From Sweltsa coloradensis (lineage: Eukaryota > Arthropoda > Insecta > Plecoptera > Chloroperlidae), in NCBI GenBank assembly GCA_024449915.1, contig JAMZAV010001291.1:231881-295880 (forward strand): DNA of 64,000 bases, in the 5' to 3' direction. The position numbers and the translations under genes are program-made. Below are positions 34,812 to 44,249 of the stretch, one piece after another; the stretch's first letter is position 1; the number at the start of each line of letters is the position of its first letter. The notes under the pieces were generated by a model. It worked only from the letters and a program-made list of their open reading frames with translations, was not told the origin of the DNA and searched no databases.

Positions 34812-37800
34812 CTAAAAGTGAAGAGAACACTCATTAGTCATTACTCATTAACTTACAAGAGCTGTCATACGTATTAGGTCTTAAATTATATAACACGTCA
34901 GGTACTACCTCTACTATGGTAGGAACATTTTTGGTGGGTTTGTGTTCCCTATGCTCGTTGTAAAACTAAGTATAGAGCAAGGTTTGTTTCTTATCAGCTT
35001 TGTCTGTACGGCTTTTCTGCATGGTTTTAAATGGGATTGCAGGCTGTTTGTCTGCAAAGAACGAAACGTGCGCGTGCCGTTCTGCGCAATGTCATTGTGA
35101 ATTTGTGAGTTACAAATGTGCACTGTTGGGTGGTTTTGGTTTTCATGCCTCGTCATTTTAGTTCATACACATTTGCACTGGTTTAGTTTGTAAATTTTGT
35201 TCAATTCAAAACATTACCCGAACAAGATTCGAATCCTTAGACTGGATTCCGGTAACCCGATGTACATGTTAATGTCCCACCTTGGTGATTGTCGTCCAGA
35301 AGTCTCTCTCTGCGACTTGCACTGTGCTCTCCTTGGGCATGATAAGCGTCTGCGACGTCTTGCTACCTCCTGTCTCCTTAGTTATACTGTCTCGTTCCTT
35401 CTCTCCGGCCTTTGCCTTCAGCTTCAGTCGAATCTCGCGGATCCTCGCTTCCAGTATCTTCTCTCGGCGACTCTCGCGCTCAAACATCTGCGGCAAGTAC
35501 GTATAAACGCTTGACATTGTGTTTGTTATCTCCAGTATTTATTTATCTTTGGTATAGGATAAGATGGCCAAAAATATTGATTTGCATTTGCTAATTGAAA
35601 TATTGTTAATATACTAATAAAATAATATTTTTATATGAATATTGAATATTATATGATAGGCCTCCTGCCTACTACCTAATAGTAAGACCTTTTTAGCAAA
35701 AAATAAATAAAAATAATAAATTCATGCATGGTACATTTACATAAATTGTATTGATATTTGAACTAAAATGGGGAAAAAACTTGAAAATAAATTATTAGTA
35801 CATACTTTATTACTTTCAGAATTTTTTTTTTTAAATGTGTAGGCCCTACTAAATTATAACTTGTTACCGTGAGTCCTGGTTCGAACCCAGGGTGCCGTGC
35901 ATGTTTTGTCATCCAGGCATTTGAGTTTGGAGGGAAGCACTCTTACTGGTTGTGCTGACTGGTGTGGCTCAGAATGAATGATAATGTGCAAGTATCCTTG
36001 CTGATGATGACAACATGTATGCAGAATTTACTTCTTGCGTCGCTCATCGCAGTTTGATTATATTTGTTGTAAGTTTTATCCACCTGATGAGTCCCAGATG
36101 GACAAAACGCATTGTGGATTATGTTAACAACTTTAAATTAGCTGTCGTCACCATCAGCAGGTGAAAAGTGAAAAGTATTGTTGCCCCCAGCCCTTCAGAC
36201 TGCTTTATGTTCTCTATTATTTTTATTTCCCCCAACCTGTCAACTCTACCAATCCTAACTAGTATACTATAGGGCCTACCTACATCATGTGTGTAAAGTT
36301 CGTCCGTTTACAGTTGACGAATTTGGAGTTCCTCAAAGGGACAAAAGACCAGATTTGTTCACACCTCTAGACAAAATCATATTCCTCTGGTTCACCGGGA
36401 AGTAGTCTCGGAGATCCCCAGTGATTGACATGTCCATTATAATGAATCACAAACCCTTCGCCAAGCCACTTAGTTTGGTTCCCATTATTGTGCTTCATTG
36501 GTTTGCCAAAGAGGCGCACAATGAAACTACAGCCGGGTAACATTGACGACGGCACGTAGTGTACTCTTCTGTTATCTGTGACGACGGTCAGCGAAGTCTG
36601 AATTTCATTTTACAACCCTTGTAATTGGTTATAATATAACAAGTGGCTTACATTTTCCCGCTGAGTCGGCGAAAAAGCCGAAATTCGTCAAATGTAAACG
36701 GACAAACTATATGTGATTATTGCCTGTCCCTTTTTTTTGTAAGTATAAATAAAAAAAATAAAGCCCAACTTTAAACCAATGTATCTTGCAATCTTACTGC
36801 GGTAAGCAGAGCTTTGTCGTTCTTATTGTTCGTGGCTAGATTTTCAGAGAACTCGACGAGATAAGATGTTCCAATACTGTTCCCGACCGCAACTAACTGC
36901 CCTTCGTCGTGCACTCGTAGACATTTCAGTGGATAGTCGCAAACCTAGAACCAAGAAAATATTTTTATGTTATGGAGAACTTGAGACTTCGCTATTTCAA
37001 GATTTAAGTAGTCCAGAATCACTCGATGAGTCTCCGATGGACTCATGTCCAGCTTGTTTGTACCGTGTTCCTTTTTAAAATACTGTTCTCTAGTTCAGCG
37101 GTTCTCAACCACTGTGTCGCGACACACTGGTGTGTCGCGATGAGTTGTGAGGTGTGTCACAAGTATTTTGTTTATTTATTGTTAAATTGAAGTCTATTCA
37201 TGTACGCCTCTAGCATGAACGATATATGCCGCCAAAGTTCTAGGGGTGAATTTAAAGTGAGTGACAGCTTGGGGTGTGCGAGTACCCTTTATTTCGATTT
37301 GAGTCTAGTATTTAGTAAGTATTTTTTTTTTTAAAAACACGATTTTGGTGGAGGTGCCGGGTCGCGCGCGAGTGTAAAAAAAGTAATTATGCATTTTTTA
37401 TGCTACCTTAACAATCTTGTTTTTCAGGGGGTGGGGTGGGGTGGGGGGAAGAAAAGGGAGGATACTGTTGTGGACATAAGCAATAAATGAAGGCGATATG
37501 TCAATTTTTCAGCTGCAATGAATGCCGCAAATAAGTTGGAAATAAAATCTAAAGATCTCTTCAAGAAAGATATAATTCAACACTTGATCTGCCTTCAGGA
37601 GGGTTTGAAGAAATACTTTTCTTCTATTTCAATAAAGGGAAAAGAATGGTTATTTCTCCATTTGAAATAATCTGGTGAGCACATAAACGACGTGTCAGAC
37701 CTAACGTATCCAGAAAAGAAGAGTTGATTGTAGTTAATTCATAAACAACTCTAAAATCAAGATTTCAAGAGTTCTCTCTTGATTCATGTTGGATCTCTTT

Positions 37801-40800
37801 AAAATGAGTACACTGCAATTAAGGCTCTGTGTGTTTTACCTCTCTTCTCCACTCATACCTTTTGTGAGGCAGCTTCTCAACTTTAAAAACAATCCAGTCA
37901 AAGAACAGATCGAGACTCCTTGATGTTGATAGTGAGGTGCGCGTCAGTTTGTCTACCATTCGCCCTCGTATTGAGAAACTGTGTGAATAACATCAGTCCC
38001 AGGTAACCGGCCATTACTGATGAGGAAGCACGTGACATTTGCACATGGTGTAACTTTGACAAGTTACTGTTGATGTATTGTTATTTGCAAAATTTAACAA
38101 TAAAGTAAGGTTTATTTAAGCTGGTTAAATATTATTTCGTTGAAATGTGGTACTCCCACGTAGGTGTGTCGCGTACGGAAACACACTCAACATGTGTGTC
38201 GCAGCAGAAAAAAGGTTTGAGAACCGCTGCTCTAGTTGGTCATTGTTCGTTTGTCGATGGTGTCTGCGCCAACAGAGTATGTCCCCCATTGAAAATCATT
38301 GTGACCCGAGTGTGTAGATTCAAAATATGAATTTATTTATGTTATTTTATTTTACGTACGGAAAGATAAATAACTACCTTGACGCTGAGCACTGCCTCGC
38401 GCTGTTGCTGCAGAATGTCCCACGCGTCGAGCGTTCCGTCCATCCTGGTTGTGTAGAACGCAGAGAAGCGAGTGGAGCTCCAGGCTCCGTCAGTCAACAG
38501 CGCCTTGTGATGGCAAGTCCACATGATCGACGACTCCTATGAGATCATTCGACGTTAGTACAACGTGGTTAGAGGGTGTTCTTGAAGAATTACATTAATT
38601 TATCTTGTTGCTATAGGTACATTGAACCAAAAATATACATAACAAGTTTTGGTAAGTAAGATCATTTTAAATTGCAAATAATAAGATGACAAAATTTTGA
38701 ATGAAAACATTTAAGTGACTTGCAACCAGTAGATGACATTTTTGTGATTGATCGGGGGCTGTTCTGTTGCGATGGCACCTTTTTTCTGTCAATGTTTCAA
38801 AGGCCATGTTGTCTTCTTCATCAGGACTTGAAATAATTATGTTTATGACTTAACATCAATTAATTTCAAACCCAATTCTGGAGTTCTATTTTAACTTTCT
38901 CGTGCAATAGGCCTACCTACTTCATTGGTTTGGTTTTCATGAAATAATGTGTGGACCACGCCTTGTACCTTGCAGTCCTCTGACCATATCCTGGCAGTCC
39001 AGTCCCCGACGGTCAGGAAGTTCTTTACGAACGCAGGGTTCCTCCCAAGAGCGTACACCGGTCCGAGATGCGCAGAGAACTTGCCGACAAGTTTCTCCGA
39101 GGGTGACTTCCCCTTCCGGTTGACGCTGATTACCATTCCGTTCTCCGTGCCAGACATGAAGCGCGTCGGGATTGTTGCCTCGTACTCGAGGCTTGACACG
39201 CCCAGTGCACGACTCAACACCTATTGTAATAGAAAATAAATGTGTTTATTATTTTTGTTTTGTACTATATTGTTTTAAAACAAAAAAATTGTGGAATTCT
39301 TTTTTATGTATTTTTTCTTCTTTCTTCTTTCCTTTCTTTTTTTTCTTTTTTTTCCACCCCTTTTTATATTTGATTCATTAATTAATTGTATTTAACACTG
39401 CCTCCTAGATGTTGCTCGTGGCTCCTCGTTCCCTACCTGTTCTCGCCCACAGTGTTAATTGTTGTCCTGGCAGTGCTAGTTACCGCCCCCAAAAGCTCAG
39501 TTTTATTTTTGTTGTTGTTTAGCCTACTTTGAACTTTTAAATTAAATTTAAATTAAATTTAAATTGAACATAGAAAGTCTGAATTTACAAAACACTAAGA
39601 TGATATTTTAATCATCTCTATTTGACAACAAAAACAAAACAGAGCTTTTGGGGACGGTAACTAGCGCTAGAATGGTCAACAATCAAAACTTGTTGCATGG
39701 ACAGGAGGGGAACGAGGAGCCACGAGCAACATCTAGGAGGCAGTGGAATATAATATCCTTTTTATTTGTTATTAAAATTGTTGTGTTTTAATGCATTGTT
39801 GTTGTAATGTTACTATTTCAAATATTTACTGAATTGTAGTTCATTGTTGTGTCAGTATGTAATTCTATTTATTTACTTGTCCTCCTTTGTAAATCAATTT
39901 TTTTAACTGAAAAGGATAGACGTTAAATAAAAATAATAATAAAAAAAGGTCATCAGTGCCTGTTTGTGAATTTTCGTCGGTAGGTTTGTTATAAAAAGCT
40001 ACAATTTTACATATAACAGGTTATTTTACATTCCAAATATAACATTTACATACATTTCAATTGTGTACTTACAAATAAAATGAAACTCAATCATGCCACA
40101 CATAGGTACCTGCTCATCAGGTTTGACGATATCCAACACAAGATCCTCTGTCGGATCCGCCAGCTTGCGTAGGTCCCACCACTTGACGACGCCGTCAGTC
40201 GAGGAGGAGAAGAACTCTGTGCCAGATTTGGACGCGATCCAGATAACGTTCTGAACGGGATCGCGATGACTTGTCTCTAGGTAGCTCATTTCTACGGGAT
40301 CCGAGCCCCTGCGAGTGTCCCAGAACGCAACCTGCCCGCTGTACATTCCGCTCACTAGACTGTGAGGGTCTTTCGGGTTGTATTCAAGGCATACAATAGG
40401 CACTTCAGGCTTCAACATCAACTGTGGTTTATTAGGGTTCTCTGTAATAACGTCAAACTGTTTCAAATTTCATTTATTTTCAACCTTCCATTTTGCCTTT
40501 GTAAAGGTGCGAGGTGCTATGGTTGAGAAAACAGATGGTACTACCTTCTTGACATGAACTATATGAGGGAAATGAGGCCTGCTTAAAACCAGATAATGCA
40601 TGATAGCTTAATAAACCAAAGTTTGCTTACAAATGAAAAGAATAAATGCATTTCAGATTTAAATATAAAATAATTAGGCTCTACAGTAAGTTAATTATGT
40701 TTTCCACCTGATCAGTTATAACATTCCAAATTTTACACACACCTTTGAAGACTTATTCCCATTTTTGTTTGTAGGTACTGGTACGGTGGTACCATCTTGT

Positions 40801-42404
40801 ACAAAATTGTATGGTATTTATTTCTTTATTGTCTGAGCTATTCAGTTTGTTCTACTGATTCACAAAGGACACATAATGGAGGTGGGCAATTATAATAAAT
40901 ATATTATATGGAACCAGCATGGGGAGGAGTACGAAGAGTTGACCACCCAAGAGATAGGTGGAGAGACCAAATAAAATTGAGTATAGAAGAAAGAGGGAAT
41001 TGACATGGGAAAGAATGAATGAAGAAAAACTCTGGGAAGACAGAAAGAAATGGAGAGAACTAGTGGAAATGCCGGCAAAGAAGATGAGGTGCTGAGCCTG
41101 GCTAGCAAGCACTGATAAGCCGTAGCCCGAGAAAATGGTGACTCGTCACCCCCCGACCCGACGCATGTTGGAAGGGGGGTTTGATATTATATAGGCCTAT
41201 ATATATTAGTAATTCAAAAATGGGGTGACTGGTGAATACATTTACCGCAATCAAAAATATTATTTTGCCATGGTCTGAAAAGCTCAAATTCTAATACAAC
41301 TAAAACATTGTATTTATGATAACTTATGAACTTATTCTCACCAACTTCCCAAATGTAGGAGCTCGTGCTGAGATCTGGTGGTGTACGCTGGAATTCCAAG
41401 TTGCAATGAGTAACCGCCAAACATCTACCCCCATCCGGTGACCATGAAAGGTGTGTGACAGGTCTCTTCACAACGTTCGGATCTCGATATACGTTCACAG
41501 TTCGTGAAGAGGTGGGCTCGGCCAGCATCAAGGGTTCCAGGTCTTCGAAGTACTTTTCGTAAATATTTACCGCGTTGTTCTGTAATATGCAGTGCTCCAT
41601 TGCCTGAAAATGTAAATATTACATTTTAATGTTCATAAAGGGCATAAGTGTCTGATAATGTCTGCTTTTACTACAATAAATAATCTATAAATTATTTTGC
41701 TTTAAGAGTCTACTAAGTAAAAAATGCAAAAAATGGTAGGCCCTACTATTATAGCTTTAAAAAAATATAACTTGACGTTACGTCTTTTTAACATTTGCAG
41801 CGTAGAAGAATGTTTCATTTTACAGATTGCGAACTAACTGTTATACCTACATGTTTGACCACTGACAGCAGCAGCACTAATGTAGACAACTTACGTGCGA
41901 TAGGTTGAGTACGGTGTGGCAGTACATCTCGTCTTTCTCGACCTTTTTCCGGAACCTCATCGTTTGTTCTATATCAGCTGGGTTCACATCACGCGGCCAA
42001 CCTCCTTCAATGTGGTTCATACCATGCTGGTCATAATCCGCTCGAATTGTGTTACACTGTAAAAAGCAGTTGTACATAGAGTGTAGTCAAATATATTTTA
42101 CTAGGAGTATTCGCTCGTTGGGTCCTCGACTATTTCAATCAATGGAGCTTGGCGTGTCAACGTTAGAATTTACACCCCTTATATTTTGTTGTGGGTTGTA
42201 GTGTTACATGTTCTAGATTACCTCATGTTCAGCAAATTGTTTGCTGCATTGTGACATCCGACTAACAGGATTTTTCCTGATATATTCTTCAATTTGGAGT
42301 CGATTGGGGGCTAGATTGTCCAGCAACTTGGGCCCGTCATCACTAAACAAGCATTGGCGTCCAAAGTCGCTGCGTTTCTTTGTGTAAACGTATTGTAAAT
42401 CCAT
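34683..42404 (-). CDS. DNAI2: Dynein axonemal intermediate chain 2, complete spliced gene (9 exons, 610 aa)
   Basis: Exons in transcript order (complement): 42222-42404, 41895-42056, 41342-41603, 40110-40441, 38969-39220, 38378-38536, 36798-36944, 35281-35487, 34683-34811. The coding length is 1833 nt with all phases closing, so 610 residues against about 605 in human DNAI2. The product is a WD-repeat scaffold of the outer dynein arm, needed for its preassembly and docking in motile cilia. Hallmarks in order: [15 protein letters not shown] start, [86 protein letters not shown], acidic tail. WD blades cover about residues 140-480. It is divergent from AP5Z1 and convergent with ENOX. The shared promoter holds RFX- and FOX-type sites, as expected for a ciliary gene. 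Confidence 0.96.
35281..35487 (-). CDS. DNAI2: DNAI2 exon 8: [15 protein letters not shown] helix
   Basis: Acceptor ttgccgcag, donor gtggga, residues 500-568. The basic helix [18 protein letters not shown] is the family signature after the propeller. The rest is a lysine-rich helical linker that ends in DFWTTITK, where orthologues have EFFDIIF. Confidence 0.94.
35868..36122 (+). mobile_element. SINE-like unit with tRNA B-box and hammerhead ribozyme
   Basis: A GGTTCGAACCC B-box at 35878-35888 is followed about 190 bp later by a hammerhead fold at 36078-36119. Hammerheads inside SINEs are known, for example in schistosomes. An A-box is not convincing, so the 5' boundary is a guess. DNAI2 intron 7. 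Confidence 0.5.
36078..36119 (+). ncRNA. Type I hammerhead ribozyme motif
   Basis: Stem I ATCCAC (36078-36083) pairs with GTGGAT (36114-36119). The core CTGATGA (36084-36090) is intact. Stem II GTCC/GGAC (36091-36094 and 36100-36103) has loop CAGAT. The second core is AAAA (36104-36107) instead of GAAA. A minimal stem III leads to the ATT cleavage triplet (36111-36113). One core base, G12, is changed, so activity is likely lost or weak. Confidence 0.75.
36143..36262 (+). repeat. Dispersed copy of the 34427-34634 arm
   Basis: ATCAGCAGGTGAAAAG, GCCCCCAGCCCTTCAG, TTTATGTTCTCTA and CCTGTCAAC appear in the same order as in 34541-34620. It begins right after the hammerhead-bearing unit. Confidence 0.7.
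36798..36944 (-). CDS. DNAI2: DNAI2 exon 7
   Basis: Acceptor ggttctag, donor gtaaga, residues 451-499. [20 protein letters not shown] then [16 protein letters not shown]. It has no ATG and no long open frame around it. I placed it by asking what joins LSVK of exon 6 to MFERE of exon 8, and it fits phase 0 at both ends. Confidence 0.92.
37096..38229 (+). mobile_element. hAT element with decayed transposase (1134 bp)
   Basis: Termini CAGCGGTTCTCAACC and GGTTTGAGAACCGCTG and a perfect 8-bp duplication CTCTAGTT (37088-37095 and 38230-38237). The interior holds a transposase relic (37510-38010). Located in DNAI2 intron 6. Confidence 0.95.
37510..38010 (+). pseudogene. ZBED/hAT transposase C-terminal relic
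   Basis: Broken frames contain a short dimerisation-domain trace: [10 protein letters not shown], then [20 protein letters not shown] near 37930-37990. This is the usual end of ZBED5-type hAT transposases. Several frameshifts and stops; most of the catalytic region is missing. Confidence 0.75.
38378..38536 (-). CDS. DNAI2: DNAI2 exon 6
   Basis: Acceptor tctcatag, donor gtagtt, residues 398-450. Encodes [19 protein letters not shown] and [14 protein letters not shown], a complete WD blade. Confidence 0.95.
38969..39220 (-). CDS. DNAI2: DNAI2 exon 5
   Basis: Acceptor caatag, donor gtacaa, residues 314-397. [18 protein letters not shown] and [16 protein letters not shown] are near-identical in pattern to vertebrate DNAI2. 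Confidence 0.95.
39396..39745. mobile_element. Long-arm MITE (350 bp) in DNAI2 intron 4
   Basis: CACTGCCTCCTAGATGTTGC and CTCGTGGCTCCTCGTTCC are inverted at the other end. Further matches (GTTACCG, AAAAGCTC) make the arms about 120 bp with gaps. No clear target duplication. Confidence 0.85.
40110..40441 (-). CDS. DNAI2: DNAI2 exon 4: WD blades 2-3
   Basis: Acceptor tattacag, donor gtacct, residues 203-313. Encodes [23 protein letters not shown] and GVVKWWDLR, two clear WD termini, and the conserved [11 protein letters not shown] between them. Confidence 0.95.
40905..41120 (+). pseudogene. LINE reverse-transcriptase C-terminal fragment
   Basis: Reading with frame changes: [38 protein letters not shown]. 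The RWRDQI…LWEDRKxW pattern is a non-LTR RT tail. DNAI2 intron 3. Confidence 0.75.
41342..41603 (-). CDS. DNAI2: DNAI2 exon 3: first WD blade
   Basis: Acceptor attttcag, donor gtgaga, residues 116-203. [19 protein letters not shown] precedes [19 protein letters not shown] and the SYIWEV blade end. It leaves in phase 1. Confidence 0.94.
41895..42056 (-). CDS. DNAI2: DNAI2 exon 2
   Basis: Acceptor tttttacag, donor gtaagt, residues 62-115. Contains [13 protein letters not shown] and [10 protein letters not shown], the most recognisable N-terminal strings of the family. Confidence 0.95.
42222..42404 (-). CDS. DNAI2: DNAI2 exon 1 (start codon)
   Basis: ATG at 42404 (complement), residues 1-61, donor gtaatc. 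[18 protein letters not shown] matches the start of DNAI2 orthologues residue for residue in pattern, which fixes the start. It ends in AEHE. Confidence 0.95.
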
Positions 42405-42528
42405 TATTAGTATATTGTTTTATTATAACTATCTTAATAAATGAAATAAAATCAAGTTTTATTAAAATATGATTATAATTTCCTCACAGTCTACTCAAAT
42501 GGTAGGCTGCTGGGCTGATGCAAACATT

Positions 42529-42535
42529 TGTTTAT
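42529..42535 (+). promoter_or_regulatory. Forkhead (FOX) consensus TGTTTAT
   Basis: A TGTTTAT core in an A/T-rich context, eight bases from the X-box. FOXJ1 and RFX factors act together on motile-cilium genes. The site alone is common by chance in AT-rich DNA; its position is the argument. Confidence 0.5.
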
Positions 42536-42543
42536 TTAAACTG

Positions 42544-42557
42544 GTTGCCATGGGAAA
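42544..42557 (+). promoter_or_regulatory. RFX X-box-like site
   Basis: GTTGCC-AT-GGGAAA. The left half-site and the 2-bp spacer match the X-box consensus exactly; the right half differs from GGYAAC at two positions. It lies about 140 bp upstream of the DNAI2 ATG, the usual distance for RFX sites in ciliary genes. Confidence 0.7.
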
Positions 42558-42770
42558 ATACTAACAAAGTCAAAACACTAATGAAATGAAATTGTAGAAA
42601 ATAAAAAATACAGTTATCCCATCAAATGATAATTCAATAATTTACTGACAACTACCAATTTTCAACTACTTTCGTTGAGGAATTATTTTTTATACTTGAA
42701 AAGTTATTCAACTGCATCATCAACATTATTAAAGTGGTGTTGTGCACATTGAAGTAGTTGTACTAAAAAC

Positions 42771-42817
42771 ATGGCTACGGCCAAGGGCTCTGTGACAGAA
42801 CTTGTTATACATTACAG
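42771..42817 (+). CDS. AP5Z1: AP5Z1 exon 1 (start codon)
   Basis: A 47-nt exon, MATAKGSVTELVIHYR, with a good start context (aacATGG) and donor AG|gtttgc. It joins exon 2 in frame to give HYRNFSGENL. No homology at this short length; it is supported by phase, by a position just across from the DNAI2 start, and by the lack of a better start. Donor strength is modest. Confidence 0.7.
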
Positions 42818-44198
42818 GTTTGCATATTACCAGTTAATTAGCATGGTTTAGTGTTTTATTTATATACATTATGGTTTATCAGTTTGTACTATGTGAAAGT
42901 TATTTGTAATATTTGGTCTGTGTGTAGGCCTAGTGCAAACTATCGATTTCAATCACATTTGTAGGTTATGTTCTACTTGCATTAGTATCAACAGGTAAAT
43001 GTCTGTCTACCTGTTGGTGTTTGGTGTTCCTATCTATAAACGTATCTATCCTCACGCCGCGATATTTTAACCCTAGAAATAGGCCTAGATCATGCCCTAT
43101 GCCCTAGGTTAGGATCTAGGCCTATGCAGACCACAGTATTGTATCATGTGTGACAGACACCCTCATCCTATTGTGCACTGAGCCCTAGCCTAGCCCTAGC
43201 TCAGAACTACATGGAGTCTGTTAGGCCGCGTTCACACTAATTGGTTTAGTTATAAGGGAAAATACGTGTTAAATTGTTTATGTTTTAATCTTTAGAAATT
43301 GTTATTACAAAAACAAAATTCTTACGACGGACCAATCAGACGTCAATAATCCTTACGACACCAATGAAAAGGTGTAACTTCATTATGAAAGGCCACTGAA
43401 ACATTAATAACCAATCAAGATATCGGATTTCTTATAACAATAACAATTTCTTAAGACTAAAACAAAGTTATGTGAACGTGGCCTTAAAGTATAACTGGTC
43501 ATATTATTTAGAAGTACAAATTACTGCAAGGAATCTTGGACTCCACTAATTGATTCGTAGGCCAGTAAACAGCTTGTCAACATATTATGAGCGCATTCCT
43601 AAATGAGCTGCGGATGCTATGGCTGCAGCGTAAGGAGTGGTGGTAACAGCACATGAATGTGGTCATCGTTTTGGAATGGTGTGTGTAGCATCTGTATCAT
43701 ATTAAATGGCTGACCGTCTAGCTCCATAGCTGTCAGAATCCAAAGATTGTTAATTATTCGAGCACTGATCACGACATCAAGTGCTAGGCCAAAACGTTAA
43801 ATTATAGCACTGGGGATGAGGATAAAAACAGAATTTCTTGGAATCCACTCAATTTCTCCTGTCATTTGGTAAATTCTCAACCTGAAACGTCCCGGCCCCT
43901 GCGTCGTGTTTGAATCACGTGCCCAATCCATTGTTAGTGTGGAAAGAATGAGCACTTAATTAATGGTTATTTCATTGATTCTTTCATCAACAATTAATCC
44001 CAACCTAAAACGTGGAGAACTAATGGACTACGCAGACATCCTTACAATTTAGGTGCTATTTTCAGCAGTTCTTTCGTAAATCTTCAGTTGCCGACTTCTT
44101 GATTTACCCCCACTCCACAGAATGCTACAAGTGCTGGGGCGAAAACCTCCGGCGTTCACAGCACGCTGCAGATGTTGTGAAAGCACTTTCGGACTGCT

Positions 44199-44249
<51 letters not shown>

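Larger units (their letters stand above)
42405..42770. promoter_or_regulatory. Bidirectional promoter region between DNAI2 and AP5Z1
   Basis: Only 366 bp separate the two divergent start codons, so both 5' UTRs and both core promoters must lie here or overlap. No TATA box stands out. The region holds a forkhead-like site and an RFX X-box-like site eight bases apart, plus a purine-rich strand near AP5Z1. Confidence 0.8.
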
